Of a DNA stretch of 64,000 nucleotides, positions 34,387 to 46,982 are shown piece after piece (within the stretch, counting starts at the first letter, position 1; each line of letters opens with the position of its first letter). The notes below the pieces were generated by a model. The model made no database searches. It was not told the origin of the DNA and saw nothing but the letters and a program-made list of their open reading frames with translations. The stretch comes from Copromyces sp. CBS 386.78 (Eukaryota > Ascomycota > Sordariomycetes > Sordariales > Sordariaceae), in contig MU839239.1 of assembly GCA_030685235.1 (NCBI GenBank), positions 30,389-94,388 of the forward strand, in the 5' to 3' direction. The translations under genes were made by a program, and so were the position numbers.

Positions 34387-35916
34387 TCAATAGTAGCAAA
34401 TACCACCAACATCATCATCCATAGTCCACGATCCAGCCAAACCAGGAACCACCGCCTCCTCAGCCTGCGATGCGACCTGCAGACCAGCGCCCTCCTCCGG
34501 CTTTCCAGCAAAGAAGTCGCCCTGACCTTCAATGCGGATCACGCGGCTCATAAACCTGTGAGTCCACGCCTCCACGGCCGGCTCTCCCGTCTCGTCGCGG
34601 GCCTGCTTAAGGAAAGAAATGAGCGCCGTTCCACCGGTGCCCTTGAGATTATCCTTCTTTCCGGTTCCATCGGCCTTGCTACTAGTATCCAAGGCAATTC
34701 CGGGAGGCTGGCGCGAGGCAGTCGCCAAGTTGAGCCTACGACGGACAGCCTCGGGACTGCGGCTGCGGCTGCGCGCGCGCACTTCCCTGCTGGGCAGGAC
34801 AATGTAGCGCGTCACAATGGCAATGTGCTTGTCGCGAAGAGCGCGCAGCATGGCCAGGCAGGCGTCGTAGGCGATGCACAGCGGGCGGTCGACGTCGCGC
34901 TTGTCCTCGACAAACTCCCGGATGTTGGTCACCGACTGCACATGTTCGAGGAAGCGGGCGTGAGGACCGGGCATGTACTTGCGCATCTCCAACAGGAAAT
35001 TGTGCTTGGGGGGCGGGGCATGGCCCTCGTTTTGGTCTTGGGGCCGGCCACGCTTTTCGCCGGTGGGGCGGTGTTGGATGCCCAAGACGATATCGAAGAA
35101 CTGGATCAGACTGCTCTGGGCATTGCTGCCGCCGGCGTACTGGCGGTACTCCTCCTTTCCGGACCCGTCCTCGTAGATGACACCGAGCGGTAATCCGGCT
35201 TCGGCCATGTTCTTGGATCCGGCTAGAAAGGGGCGAATGCGGTCATAGAAGATCTTGGGGTCGCAACTCTCGTGCATGCGCACCAAGAGGGTGGTGAGAT
35301 CGTCCAGACGTTCGGCAAACGTGTGCAGACAGCGAGTGACGGTGGCGGCATCACCCTCGCGAGCTGCGGCAATGGCGGTCAGCATGAGAGGGATGATGGG
35401 CGCACCACGGGCCTCCATGGCGACCGAGACCAGGTAGAACCATGACTCGTCGATGGCGCCGGTAAAAGTGCTGAGGGTGGCAAGGTTCTCGAGGTTGTCG
35501 ATGTCCTCGTCCATGAAGAGAGGCTTGAAGTTCCAAAGACAGACGGCTGCATAGGTGGCGACGGGCGGCACCTCAAGATATTCCGAGATCTTGAGCAGGG
35601 GGACTGCGAGGGAAGGGGGCAGACGGTCACTGGGGCTATCACCGCTCCAGATGTAGCCGTGGGCCATGAAGGTCAGCAGCGAATAGGCTCTGCGCCATTC
35701 TGCGTCGTGTTCCAGACCGATGGTGTCGAGCACGGGGAGACGATCAACGACTCCGCGAAGTCGCTTGCTGAGGATGAGAGCCTGCAGGTTGGCGGCAATG
35801 GCCTCCCACTTGTTGTAGTAGGGATCCGGGAGTCTCGTCAACGGCAGGACATCTGGGAGGAAGCCATGGGTTGGAGAGATTCCATAGTCGGCCAGGATGG
35901 GGATGGGAGGAAGCAT
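34387..35916 (-). CDS. Indoleamine 2,3-dioxygenase (IDO / BNA2 family)
   Basis: An intron-free frame encodes 509 residues. IDO is a heme enzyme that opens the indole ring of L-tryptophan to N-formylkynurenine, the first step of the kynurenine route to NAD. Visible marks are YGISPTHGFLP at the start, LPPSLAVPLLKISEYL, a GGSNAQSSLIQFFDIVLGI stretch (262-280) equivalent to the GGSAGQSS active-site loop, KYMPGPHARFL (313-323), and His364 in RDKHIAIVTRYI, the proximal heme ligand. An insert at about 284-303 (RPTGEKRGRPQDQNEG) and a disordered, basic-Ser region after 375 make it longer than mammalian IDO, as in many fungal members. No targeting signal, so cytosolic. Fungi often hold several IDO paralogs, so no symbol is given. 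Confidence 0.93.
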   Translation of the reverse strand: MLPPIPILADYGISPTHGFLPDVLPLTRLPDPYYNKWEAIAANLQALILSKRLRGVVDRLPVLDTIGLEHDAEWRRAYSLLTFMAHGYIWSGDSPSDRLPPSLAVPLLKISEYLEVPPVATYAAVCLWNFKPLFMDEDIDNLENLATLSTFTGAIDESWFYLVSVAMEARGAPIIPLMLTAIAAAREGDAATVTRCLHTFAERLDDLTTLLVRMHESCDPKIFYDRIRPFLAGSKNMAEAGLPLGVIYEDGSGKEEYRQYAGGSNAQSSLIQFFDIVLGIQHRPTGEKRGRPQDQNEGHAPPPKHNFLLEMRKYMPGPHARFLEHVQSVTNIREFVEDKRDVDRPLCIAYDACLAMLRALRDKHIAIVTRYIVLPSREVRARSRSRSPEAVRRRLNLATASRQPPGIALDTSSKADGTGKKDNLKGTGGTALISFLKQARDETGEPAVEAWTHRFMSRVIRIEGQGDFFAGKPEEGAGLQVASQAEEAVVPGLAGSWTMDDDVGGICYY

Positions 35917-37418
35917 GACTTTTATATTTTGGTGGTGATGGTAAACAAAGAGTCTGTTGCTGCGGTGATGATGTGTAATTAACTGGTGGTGATGATGGTT
36001 CTTGTGACGGAACTAAAAAGACCTGACGCAAGGAGTATACAGAATGTTCTCTGTAATACTCCTCAGCCGTGCGATATTCTGGGTAGCGTGCAGCATGTAC
36101 CTCGATGGTGGTGAAGGTGGTGTTGAGCAGAAGACGTGAAAGTTGGATGAAAAATAAAAGTGCAAGTTTTGTTCCTTTTGTTTCGTTGGGTGAGAACTTA
36201 AAAGAGAAAGTGTGACGAGTGAGCAAGGCAATGAGACAGGTACCTTTTTGGTGTGTAACATATGTAAGAGATACTTGTACAGAGTCGCAAAACGTACAAG
36301 ACAAAAAGAGATGCAAGTTGAAAAATTCGCCCCAAGCCAGTGACTAAGAGTTTCTGGACTCTTCCCAGCCGATCATCGCTTGGAGATCCCGATCGTCAGA
36401 GGAAGGTGGAGCCGGGGGTTGGCCGGTGGGATGATGAAGAACGGGCAGGAACGGGGGCATCATCGGCATGTCAGATATTCGGCTATGCACGGAGGATTGA
36501 TAAAACGATGCCACGCCGAGTTCCGTCTTGGGTCAATGTTCGTCCGTGAACAGCCTTTGTCTAGTGTTGAAGCGAACAGACATTTGTTTCGTGTCAATGG
36601 TCAAGGCGTTGAAACAACCCAAGAGCATGGGGTTACGACATGGCGATACAGATGAAGCTGTGCATTAAAATAAAAAGCGACCGATTCCCCAAGGACACAC
36701 GAACTACGCATGCCAAAACAATCATGGGTGCGCCGTCGAAGCCATGATTGGTAAGGCGGCCAATTGATCAAGGGATTCATGGATTATGACATCGTACGGT
36801 ACCTTTTGAGGCTTTGCCGCATGTCGCCAACAAGGGTTGAGCAATTCGTGGTCATGATTCGGGTCGTGAGTATTCAATATCGTCGGAAATCGTTTAGAAT
36901 TTAAAGAAGCCAAAATGAGACCAATGGCCAGGAAATATAAGCGGTCATGTCATTGATCTCGACGATGATGGATGATGAGGAAGGCGGGGCAAATAAATAA
37001 AAGTGGACGGTCGAGTCTTCAAGGTCCCCAATTGATCAATTCCATCGACGGGCGGGATGGGCAGGGAAAGCACTGACAATTCTTTCTCCACGTGCGAGGG
37101 AGGTACACAGGTACACTACGCAATGACCTCGGCGGCACCGACGAGTTCGGGGGCGGGGAGCTCCTTCAAAGTGGTCCAAGCTCCTTGATGTTCGATAATC
37201 GCAGACGCAAGCCGCCAAGAAAGATGCCCGCCCAGACTTGGCCAACAACGCCTGACGAACCACGTCCACAGCACCTCCAACACCAACAAGAAACAACACC
37301 TCAACCGCCAAAGAGCGAGGCATTCTCGGGCCTCAATACCGGCCACGTCCACACACACACACACATATCGAAATGCGACGATAGCGACATCACTGGTCAT
37401 TTGGAGGATTCTGACAAG
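35917..37418. other. Divergent intergenic between IDO and VPS23
   Basis: This holds the promoters of both genes. Direct repeats of GGTGGTGATGATGG type occur near 35930-36000. No gene is recognised. The CACACACA run near 37351-37362 is a small microsatellite. Confidence 0.5.
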
Positions 37419-39302
37419 ATGGTTGTGCAGCAGCATGTGCTCAACTGGCTGTATAGCGTGTTGACCAGTGTATGTTGTTTACTTTTCCGATATCGTCTCC
37501 TCTTTGGAAGCCAACAACAAACACCATTGACTGACACCTCCAATCTCGCAGGAATATCACGACGTCAACCGCACATACAACGACGTAGCCCAAGTGCTCT
37601 CCCACTACCCGTCGCTCTCTCCACGAACCGATGTTCACAGTACGCTCGCTCCCCTGTGTCGACACCACTATTCCGACCATTGTCTGACTGAATGACCACA
37701 GCCTTCCCCAACGGCGCATCTGCCCTCCTCGTCCACCTCTCGGGAACCCTCCCCGTCGTCTTTCGCGGTACCACATACCGATTCCCCATCTCAGTATGGG
37801 TTCCCCACGCCTATCCTCGCGAGGCCCCCTTGGTCTACGTGACCCCGACCGAGCACATCATGGTCCGCCCAGGCCAACACGTCGACCCCCAGGGTCAGGT
37901 CTACCATCCCTATCTTGCCGGCTGGTCGACCTATTGGGATAAATCCACCATACTCGACTTCCTGGCCATATTGCGCGACGTGTTTGCCAAAGAACCTCCC
38001 GTTATTGCTCGTCCACCTCAGCAGCAGCAACAACCACAGCCACCACAAGCGCCAGCAGCACCCACACCACCACCACCAGTACCACCACTTCCCCAAGAAC
38101 TCGCCTCGAGCTCACCGGTTCAACAGGACGGGACAAGGCCTCCACCTCCACCACCGAAACCCGGCGCCCCTGCTCATGCTGCTCCCACGCCGCACCACCA
38201 GCCATCTTCGGCACCATCATACGCCGCCGCTCCTCCGGTGCCTCCCCATCCTCCCCATCCCGCTAGACCTACAAGTCAATACGGCCGTCTTGGACCAGCA
38301 CCGGCGCCACAATCCCCCAGACCAGGTCCTTTTCGCTACCATGCTCCTCCGCCTCTACCTCCTCACCCGACACACCAGCAGCAACAGCAGCAACAGCAGC
38401 CTCCTCAACCGCCTCATGGCGCGCCATACCAATCACCTCCTCCTCCCGGGCCCGCCGCCCTACCACACAACCAGGCAGCACCACCACAACCTCCATTCTC
38501 CCCGATGGACCCACGAAGGATATCCACCCTCCAACAACAACATGCTCCCCAGGGGCAACACTACGGCTCCCCTCCACCGCCAAACTGGCAGCAACAGCAA
38601 CAACAGCAACAACAACACCCACCTCAAGCCATACCACAACACCACCAGTTCCCACCACAACCACAGCAGCCACAACCAAAACCCCCTCCGCCTCCAGACC
38701 TCCTAGACGACGACGGCCCGGCCTCTCCCCCCTCATCAGCCACCAACCCACTAACGAACCTCAACGGCGGTGCCGGGGCCAAAGCGCCCCCTCCCCCACC
38801 CCCTCCAAACCCCGAAAAAGACCTCCTTCTCCAGCACCTCGCCGAAACCCTCCGCATCAACCGCCACAACGCCCGCTTACAAAATGACGGCTCCCTCGCG
38901 GGCCTACAAGCCCAAAGACAAGCAATGTCCCAAGCAGCCAACACCTTGCAGTCCGAATACGCCCAACTCTCTCACTTATCTTCCCTTCTTCAATCCAACA
39001 CAGCCATTCTCCAAGAAAGTCTGCGCAAAGCCGATGCCGTCATAGAGAATTCCAAGACGCTAAAAGAGCCGGATATTGATGAGCTGTTGGTGGCGCCGAC
39101 GGTGGTGGGCAATCAGCTTTATGAGCTCGTTGCTGAGGAACGGGCCTTGGCGGACGCGATATTCGTTTTGGGGAGGGCGGTGGAGAGAGGGAGGATAGCG
39201 CCGGGAGTACATGCCAAGATGGTTAGGGGGTTGGCGAGGGAGTGGTACCTCAAAAAAGCGCTGGTGAAAAAGATTGGGCATGGCATGGGACTTGCACAGT
39301 AG
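37419..39302 (+). CDS. vps23: ESCRT-I subunit VPS23/TSG101
   Basis: Three exons (37419-37469, 37552-37639, 37702-39302) give 579 residues. Residues 1-143 form the catalytically inactive ubiquitin E2 variant (UEV) domain that binds ubiquitin and PTAP-type motifs: TYNDVAQVLSHYPSLSP, YRFPISVWVPHAYPREAP, PYLAGW. A long Pro/Gln-rich disordered stretch follows (about 150-400), then a coiled coil with QRQAMSQAANTLQSEYAQL, and the C-terminal steadiness box (DIDELLVAPTVVGNQLYEL to the end), which binds VPS28 and VPS37. The protein acts on endosomes in multivesicular-body sorting, and in fungi also in ambient pH (Pal/Rim) signalling. The first exon of 17 codons was placed by continuity into the UEV fold. 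Confidence 0.93.
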
Positions 39303-40036
39303 TCAGTAAGGAATGGAAAGATATGGATGGAAAAAAAGGTAGAGCAATGCCATGTAGATGAATGCATGATTATGACCTACAGCCCTTTTAGGGTATCTCC
39401 TTTGCTTTCGTGTGTGCTTACTTGGTATGCAGCAGACTTCCACTTGTTACAACGAGACACAAGAATGCCGAGACCACATGGTCATGATGACAACAACATA
39501 TTGTTAGGTTCCTGTTTTCATGGCTGCTTACTTGCCGTCCAACACACTTGACAGTTACACCGAGACACACGAAGATGAATCAAGTATTCTTTTTCTAACA
39601 ACTATGACAACTAACCATCACATTACCACCTCCCTATAGCCTAACATATGAAGGTCGAACAAAAACAAGGGTCCCAATAAACCATGATCCAACAACAAAC
39701 CAACAACCCCAAACCAGAAACGTCTGCCCGCTGCTCTAACAATGCCCACCATAGGCCACTATTCTACTCTATACCTGACTGACTGACTGAAACTTACATT
39801 CACAACTTGGCATGAAAAACACTGCTCGCTTTCCCAGCTTTCCCACTTCCAGCAACCGCCGCCGACTCCGACCCATCGCACGATAACGCCAGCATCCCAT
39901 CATCCTTGGTCATTTCTTCAAGACGAAACCTGCCTTTACCTTGCACACCACCAAAACTCTCGATTCTCCTCAAGTTCAGCACCCTCGACGGCCTCGGATG
40001 CTGCAGCCCCCCCTTGGGCGTCGCCACCACAACGTC
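39303..40036. other. Convergent 3' intergenic region
   Basis: This is AT-rich 3' sequence shared between VPS23 and the large disordered protein. Nothing coding is supported. Confidence 0.55.
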
Positions 40037-43000
40037 CTACTCGTCATGACGCAGCGACTCGGTGGTAATAGTACTGATGGGAATGGGAACAGCAACATCA
40101 CTATTGGCACTGCTGGTTCCGCCGGTACCGGTACCTGCCTCGACACCACCCTTCCCCAACAATGATGACGATCGACCGCTTCCTTTACCTTCCTTCAACC
40201 TCTGGCCGATGCCAAACGCAGCGGCTGCTGCCCTCTGCCCCCAAGAAATGCTCGACTGCCGAGGTGGGAACCATGTGCTTCTCACTTCCTTTCCTTTCTC
40301 CTTGGCCACTTTGTTGCCCGTCTGCTTTTCATCACCATCCTGGCTATAGTCATCATTGCTGCTGTTTCCGCTTGCGAGACGAGGTAACACAGCCATGGTG
40401 AAGCTCTTCCTCAGCGAAGTAGATGGACCGCGGGCAGCCTCGACAACATCTCCATGGGATCTGCGGGTGGGGAGGAAACCGCGCTTTCGGCTCAGGGGCA
40501 TGACGTCGCCGACATAGTTCGGGGCCGTTGCGCTCTTTTTAATCTTACTGCTGCTGCCGCCCGTGACAACTTGAGGCTGCCGGGTCGGCTGAAGAAATGG
40601 ATCATCATCGTCCAAGCCTCGAGACCATTCGGGAGCCACACTGTCCTCATCAACCGACAAAGACCCATAGCTTTTACCGTCATGGTGTGGCACCGTCCGA
40701 CTGACCCTGTCTCCGTGTGGCCACTGCTGCAAGACAGGGTGCCGAGCCATAGCCCCGGCCGACCCCGACGATCCTTCTCCGGATCCTGATCCAGAAGCTG
40801 ATGCTCGCGTGCTCGGAAACGACGTCGTGGTTGTTTCGGTGGTCGATTCATTGCGTTTGCGCTCCTCTTCCTCTGGACTACGCTGGCTCTCTTCCACCGC
40901 GACATTGAGATCGAGATCCCCGTGCGAGCCTGATACCTTCCACAACACTCCTTTAACAAAGAACGTCGACTCGCCCGTTTCCTTGTTTGTCGAGCTCAGG
41001 ACAAGCGGTTGCCCCTTGGTTCCATTACTCTCTTTCAGCTTGCCTTTCCCCTTCCTCTCACCGACGTCTCCGTCTCCGCTATCCTTTCTCTTGGACATGG
41101 ACATGGACACGGCATTGCTGATCTTCCGCCCCGCAGCCCGAAGCACCTTAGCATTTCTACTGCTGCGGTTGCCGTTGCCATTTCCGCTTGTGCCGAAAGA
41201 CAACACCCTCATCACCCTGCTACCAGAAGAGGAACTTCCGCGACCCTTCCTGCCAAAGCCGACTTGATCTGTATCCCGTGATGAGCGATCACTACGGCTC
41301 TGAGAAGAACTGGTGGTGTCTGTCGACTTCCGTTTGCTGTGCATCGGCAGCGGCAGGCTCACTATGCTACCACAGCCGTTTCCACCGTTCCTCGAGTGGC
41401 CATGGTTGCTACCACCGCCGAGCTGTTCGAAGAGGCTGATACGCTCCTTGACTGGTGAATCTTCTCCGGCCGCGAGTCTTTTCATGCTTTGCTTCTGCTG
41501 CTTCTTGATTTTCCTACGCTGGAAGTAGCTGGTGTAGCCCAAAGACCCAGTGGCAGCAGTAGGGCCCGAGGTCTTACGCCGATACCCGCCGAGTGACGAT
41601 GGCAGCGTCTTGCTCCGTTTGCGTGTGCGGACCACACTCGAGGCGGTCGAGCTAGCGGTCTCGGGAATCACGTCTGAGCTCTCCTGCTGCTGTTGTAGCT
41701 GTGAGGAACGACGAGAAGCCTTCCGGGTTGTCACAGCTACGGTGGTAGATACCATCATGGGTGCGCTGGGGCTGGACTTGGCCGGAACCCCGAAGGTTAA
41801 GGTCTGCGCCCTGCGCTTTTGGATGAAGGGAAGGAACGGCGCTGACCCTGGACCGGAGGGGTTGTTGTTGTTGGTGTTGTCAAACACCTTTTGCAGATCC
41901 TTGACTCTGTTTGCTGGGGCAAGTGGTGCTGAAGCCGACGAGTCACTGGAGCCGCCTGACTTGGATTTCCGCTGGTCCAGATAGCCGTGACTGTGCGATG
42001 TGGTAAGGGGTAGAGACCCAGACGAGTTCGCCCACGGCTGTTGAAGCGTCACCATAGTTTGGGGACCCGTGGTGATTTTGACGGAGAGTGTGCGTGAAAG
42101 GAGTAAAGGGTGGTGAGAGCTGGGGCGGCGTGTGGAAGTACGGGCTGATGTTCTGGTTGGGGTGTCGTTGTTCTTTTTGCTGACGGGTCTTGGAGAGTCC
42201 AACTCAGCATCAGAAACATTGCCGTCATGCGAACCGACAAGACGAGAAGCTGTGTTGTGAAGCTGCGTTTGCTTTAGTCTCGATGAGGCGCTGCTGTCGA
42301 CTCCATGGACAGGATGGGTCGTTGCCTGTCCCAGACGAGGATACGTCTGAGCAAAGACCTCTGAAGAACGAAGGTTTCTGACCCTCGTTGGTGTAATGGG
42401 ATCCTTTGATCCTCGGCTAGGTGTGACTGGTGCCGGGACTTGAGTGGCTGTCGATAGACCTTGGATGCGTGATGGACGGAACGGCCGGTGAGCAGAGCTT
42501 GGCGTCTCTGGTCGGAAATCGGGAAGAGATGAGCGCTCAAAAGACATTCGAAGTGCGGCAACACTCTTCCTTCTTTCGCTATCTGGCCTGACGCCTTCTG
42601 TTGCCGACTGTTGAGATGACAGAGCGGGGGCCGAGACTTGAGCAGCAACGGGTCGCCGGGCCGAGAACGTGGAGGACTGGTCGGATTTGACAATGTGCGA
42701 ATCCCGTCTCTTTTGCTCGCCCTGCGAAGGGACACGAGCTACCGTACGGGTGACAATTGGGGTGACAAGTGGGCTATCAAAAGGTCGAGGCACTACAACC
42801 GTTAGCCTTGATCCCGAAGGCGGCATCATGCAAGAGTTCCGATAGCATACCGGTACTTCCAGATTCGAAGAGCTTTCGTCTCTCGGCGACCCTACTCGGA
42901 TCCCATTGTTTAGGTTCGGTGGCAGTGGGAAACTTGTCATCAGAAGCCACTCCCTGGGAACGAACTCGTCTCTGGGCCTGAGATGATGTGGGTAGGGCGA

Positions 43001-43475
43001 TGTGGACGTGTTTTTGACTCAACCGAGTTTCGGTCAAGTGCTGGCTTTGACGTTGTGCCGCACGCCGCAGCTCGGCCTCATGTGGTGTTGGTGTTGGGAC
43101 CCTGGGTGGCTTTTGGCGCTTTTCTGGAGATGGAAGCCGCAAAGATCCGGCGTCAGTATTGCCCATGACATCCAGTATCTTAAACTTGGACACCAGAGAG
43201 GCGAGTCTTGGGGAGGTTTGGCTGGGAGCTGTTCGGAAGGTGGAGGGGGTTGCAGCTCTTTGGATGATGGTGTTGAGGCTCTCCCTGTTGTCTCGGTTGG
43301 TACCATTGGGAGTTCTGCCTGATGAGTTACTTCGGGACAAGCTGTTACTCTTCCTCGTCAAGCGGAGAGGAGCTGGCTTGAGTTGTGCGTCGGTGAAGTT
43401 TGTCCGGGCCGGTGACCGTGGTACCTCGACAGGACCCGCCGAGGTGGGAGAAAGCTCTGGACTTGAGTTGGGCAT
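40037..43475 (-). CDS. Large disordered protein of unknown function
   Basis: Two exons (43475-42851 and 42792-40037; GTATGC donor, GGCTAACGG branch, TTGTAG acceptor) give 1126 residues. It is Ser/Arg/Thr-rich nearly throughout. Ordered islands are few: SPRLASLVSKFKILDVM near residue 95, PPRVPTPTPHEAELRRAAQ and VAERRKLFES near the end of exon 1, and STFFVKGVLWKVSGSHGDL in the C-terminal half. The C-terminus has SISWGQRAAAAAFGIGQRL. No enzymatic motif, signal peptide or membrane segment. The many Ser-Pro and Arg-x-x-Ser sites suggest phosphorylation. Retention of islands among disorder is typical of ascomycete scaffold or cell-polarity proteins, but no family is recognised. Confidence 0.75.
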
Positions 43476-44243
43476 TGTTGGAACATAAGGGAATGGTGCA
43501 GACTTGAGCTGTCACCGATAACGGGATGAGGTCCAGTGGATGGAAGCGGAGAGAGGAAATGCCCTGGATCATGGTCTCGTTCGATTTCTAACACTGCCGC
43601 GGAAAGTGCGTCTTTCCTTGTCGATTTCAGATGGTGCCTTCCTCCTTTGACATCACCACTTCCAATACATCTTGGGCTTCTGGAGGGAAAGAGCAAGACG
43701 CCCCTTGACAGCTAACTCGGCACCTCCTTCCAGTTCATCGGTCGAAGCGACAAGCGAATGCCTCTCGTCACCCACCTCGCCATCCACAGGGGAGGAAGCC
43801 AACACTCTACAGAGTCTACCTGCGATTTTGCCATCTCTCAGATTGCATCGACATTGCACCCACTTTCGGGTCCGATCTTCAAGCTGCCATTCCGATTCAA
43901 TCGTTTCTACCTGCCTACCCATTGCGCCAGTACATATTCAATATTGCAGTCCCCATTACTATTCGAACCCGGCAACACACCCCCTCCTCCCATTTACTCC
44001 TTCTCCTCAATCTCCTGAACCTTTCCATCCTCAGCTAAAGTCGGTGTCTTCTCGTCCATGAGCTCCAAGACATCAATATGTGCCGCGCCGTCCACAACAT
44101 AGGCCACTTCAACCTCGACCTTGTCATCCGGATTGCTCTCATCAAGCAGCTCGTGGGTGTGGTGGTGAAGTAGGCGACATGGGAATGCCAGTACCGACGA
44201 TGGAGCGAATATCAATACAACATGCTGACTCGAAAATCAACAA
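43476..44243. other. Intergenic with one possible short coding fragment
   Basis: This is the upstream region of the disordered-protein gene. The only candidate is the minus-strand fragment 43994-44215, listed separately. Confidence 0.45.
43994..44215 (-). CDS. Possible small acidic protein or gene fragment
   Basis: A 73-residue frame ends in a strongly acidic part (LLDESNPDDKVEVEVAYVVD, then HIDVLELMDEKTP and EIEEKE). Its codon use, rich in G/C at third positions, looks like real fungal coding sequence. The N-terminal part is less convincing, and a GTACTG/AG pattern suggests it may be the last exon of something. The tRNA at 44244 blocks a long upstream extension, so it may be a duplicated 3' fragment. 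The product is not recognised. Confidence 0.25.
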   Translation of the reverse strand: MIFAPSSVLAFPCRLLHHHTHELLDESNPDDKVEVEVAYVVDGAAHIDVLELMDEKTPTLAEDGKVQEIEEKE

Positions 44244-44315
44244 GGTCCGCTGGCTCAATGGCAGAGCGTCTGACTACGAATCAGGAGGTTCCAGGTTCGA
44301 CCCCTGGGTGGATCG
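44244..44315 (+). tRNA. tRNA-Arg (ACG anticodon)
   Basis: The acceptor stem GGTCCGC/GTGGATC forms with two G-T pairs. The D-arm is GGCTCAATGGCAGAGC, the anticodon loop CTACGAA gives ACG (A34 would be inosine), and the T-arm is CCAGGTTCGACCCCTGG. No intron. The T-rich stretch TTTCTTTTTTG after 44335 is the likely terminator. Confidence 0.95.
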
Positions 44316-44601
44316 AGATATCATGATTTCCATGTTTCTTTTTTGTTTTTCTCGGCTTGTGTGGCAAGTGTGGGTATCATTCGGTCTCTCACTCAGGGTT
44401 AGGGTCAGAAATTGTTAGTGCAATCGCCGTCACAACTGCACTGCAACACGCCATTGATTGCCACTTGTGGCAGTCGCGATAGCGTCAAACAAACCCCGCA
44501 GCAACAACAATCAGCCAAGCAACTCATTGACGACACTCCCTTTTTTCCGCCTGCGCGACCATCCAAATCCTTTCTTCTTGCAGCGGACACAGTTAGAAGC
44601 G

Positions 44602-45658
44602 ATGGCTCTTGTTGTATGTTTATTTGCTTCTACACCCTGTGTTTGACACGATCAAGGTGATGATAACAAACACAGGCGGTTGGCCAGTTGACGTCAACGG
44701 CCAGCATGGCCAACAACCTTGGCCAATGTCAGATGCTTGTCAAGAAAGCCGTCAAAGCCGGTGCGAAAGTCAGTCATATTTTTTCTCCATCATGTTGGAT
44801 GCCGACTCGACTGTCCAGACCCTGACCACACCAGCATCGCTAGGCCCTCTTCCTCCCCGAAGCAACAGATTACATCTCGTCATCAGCCCAAGAAAGCCTA
44901 AGCCTATGCAAGTCCGTTCACGAAAGTGAGTTTGTCCTAGGTCTCCAGGAGGAAGCCCGCCGCGAAAAGCTGCCGATCCACGTCGGCGTCCACGAACCCA
45001 GCAACACCTCGCGGCGCGTCAAGAACACAGTCATCTGGATCAACGAGCAGGGCGAGATTGCGCATCGGTACCAGAAGATCCATCTCTTTGACGTCGACAT
45101 CCAGGGCGGCCCAGTCCTCAAGGAGAGCCAGGGCGTAGAGCCCGGGATGAAGATTGAACCGCCGTTCGAGACCTCCTTGGGCAAAGTGGCGTCGACTATT
45201 TGTTTTGATGTATGTCAGTTCTCTGATCCCCCTCTTTCTATATCTTTCACTTTTCAACTTCTCAACTTCACTCTACAAGTTCATCACGAGTGGCTGACTG
45301 AACTTGGCTTCTCTACCAGCTCCGTTTCCCGGAAATTGGCATCTCCCTCCGGCGGCAGGGAGCCGACATCATCACTTACCCTTCAGCATTCACCGTCCCC
45401 ACCGGCCAAGCACACTGGGAGGTCCTGTTGAGGGCGAGAGCGATTGAGACGCAGTCGTACGTCATTGCTGCGGCCCAGGTTGGTAGACATAACGAGAAGC
45501 GGGTCAGCTATGGCCATAGCTTGATCGTTGATCCTTGGGGGAGAATTGTGGCTAGTGTGGGGGATAAGAGCGATGAGCCTGAGATTGCGACGGCTAGCAT
45601 TGATTTGGAGTTCGTGAGCAAGGTTAGGGCTGAGGTACCGCTGAGGAGGAGGACGTAG
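44602..45658 (+). CDS. Nit-type carbon-nitrogen hydrolase (deaminated glutathione amidase-like)
   Basis: Four exons (44602-44613, 44676-44768, 44844-45209, 45320-45658) give 269 residues. The nitrilase triad is complete: E41 in LFLPEATDY, K113 in YQKIHLFDVD and C155 in STICFDLRFPE. The closest known class is Nit1/Nit2-like, whose members remove deaminated glutathione, a side product of transaminases, or act as omega-amidases. HRYQKIHLFD and SYGHSLIVDPWG are typical of this branch. The first exon has only four codons (MALV) and is placed by continuity with AVGQLTST, the expected strand 1. No targeting signal is obvious. It is not the GATA factor called nit-2 in Neurospora, despite the shared name. 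Confidence 0.92.
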
Positions 45659-46982
45659 GTGTTCTGCTACTTCCCGTTACTGATGTTCATGCACAAAGAG
45701 GAATACCTGACAGAATGCTGACTTTGGTACGTAGGGATGTCTACCCGGAATTGTAGCCCAAGGGCTAGCTGGTGACAGCTGGGGATAGCGTGGGTTTGAC
45801 CCGGGGTTGAGGGCCCCCGTTGTTGTGTCACACTCTGGTCACTCCCAGCTCAGATTACGAAGGGTGATACCAGGAACTGGTCAATGTCCGAATCTCTTTG
45901 CGTCAATCACCACCTACAACACAGTGGAAGCTCTCCCATCGACAGGTCAATAGATTGGGGTCAGGAAGAGAAGGTCCCCATTCTCGAAAATGGTGACGTT
46001 CACCAATATCCGGCTGTTGCAATCCGGCAACCGACACACTGCTCCGGACGGTACTGAGGTTCCACAACAGGTTTTCATCTCAACTTTTTCCCAAACATGG
46101 CACCCGCCCTCATATTATACTGCCCTCTCTCAACATGTTCAATCCCGTCTCGCACTGCATCACACTGACCTGTCACCGCGTGCGAGGGCAATCAGAAAAA
46201 AGTGGGGCGCGCGGATGCATATGTCGACGAACAATACTAAGCTCTCGGGAACAAACAATGCTAAGACGCCCCTGGCCTCATTATCCCAGTACTATCGCCA
46301 ATTCCCCCAGCGATGCGATTTCCAAGACAATAAGACAGAACGGGGGGTGCCTCCCGTTTCTTTATATTATCAACTCCTCACATCCAGCGCCAGCGACCCG
46401 TGCTATTATCCCCACTCAGTGCGCTCACTTCCCACAACAATATGATGTACGACTGTCATGATAGAGAACAGCAACAATTGATCGCGCGGGAAAATGGGCC
46501 ATCGTCTTACTCCTTCTCTTGTAAGAAGGTACCGCGACTACAACTTCAACTTCAACCACAACTCGCAAAAAGGGGAATTGGCTTCTCCTCCAAGCAAGAC
46601 CAAACCCGGTCCAATATCCATCAAGGAGACAGCTCGTCTTACTGAACTTTTCTTTCTCAACCAACATTGAAACTGATCATCGGCCTCTCCAACAACTGTG
46701 AAGGATCGTCACTCATTTAACAACATCGTCGGCACTCACCTGGACACATCTTCTTCTCTCCGCCTTCCAGTCTTGGTCAAGTTTACTATTCCGAGCTTGC
46801 TTGACTTGACCATCAATCAGATTCCTTCTTCGACTGGCCTATACGGGTGTTGATAAGGTATGTTCACCAACGAAGCATGACCATCCCAGTCTCAAACTAA
46901 CCCTTTCCCAGTTCTGAATCCCTTCACACCATCAAAACAACACCTCAACCGCTAGTCGCCCCCGTGGGCACCCATCAACACC
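45659..46982. other. Intergenic and pre-2 promoter/leader
   Basis: No gene is recognised. It carries a likely 5' UTR intron at 46858-46911. Short plus-strand frames near 45990-46460 lack family features. Confidence 0.5.
46858..46911 (+). other. Probable intron in the 5' UTR of pre-2
   Basis: GTATGT donor, AAACTAACC branch site and TTTCCCAG acceptor give a 54-nt intron ending 71 nt before the start codon. Confidence 0.6.

Noticed and set aside
37915..38706. Alternate frame inside VPS23
   Set aside because: A His/Pro/Leu-rich shadow of the Pro/Gln-rich segment. The UEV and steadiness-box frame is the real one.
45990..46461. Candidate gene upstream of pre-2
   Set aside because: Two overlapping frames with no family resemblance, in a region likely to be promoter and leader.
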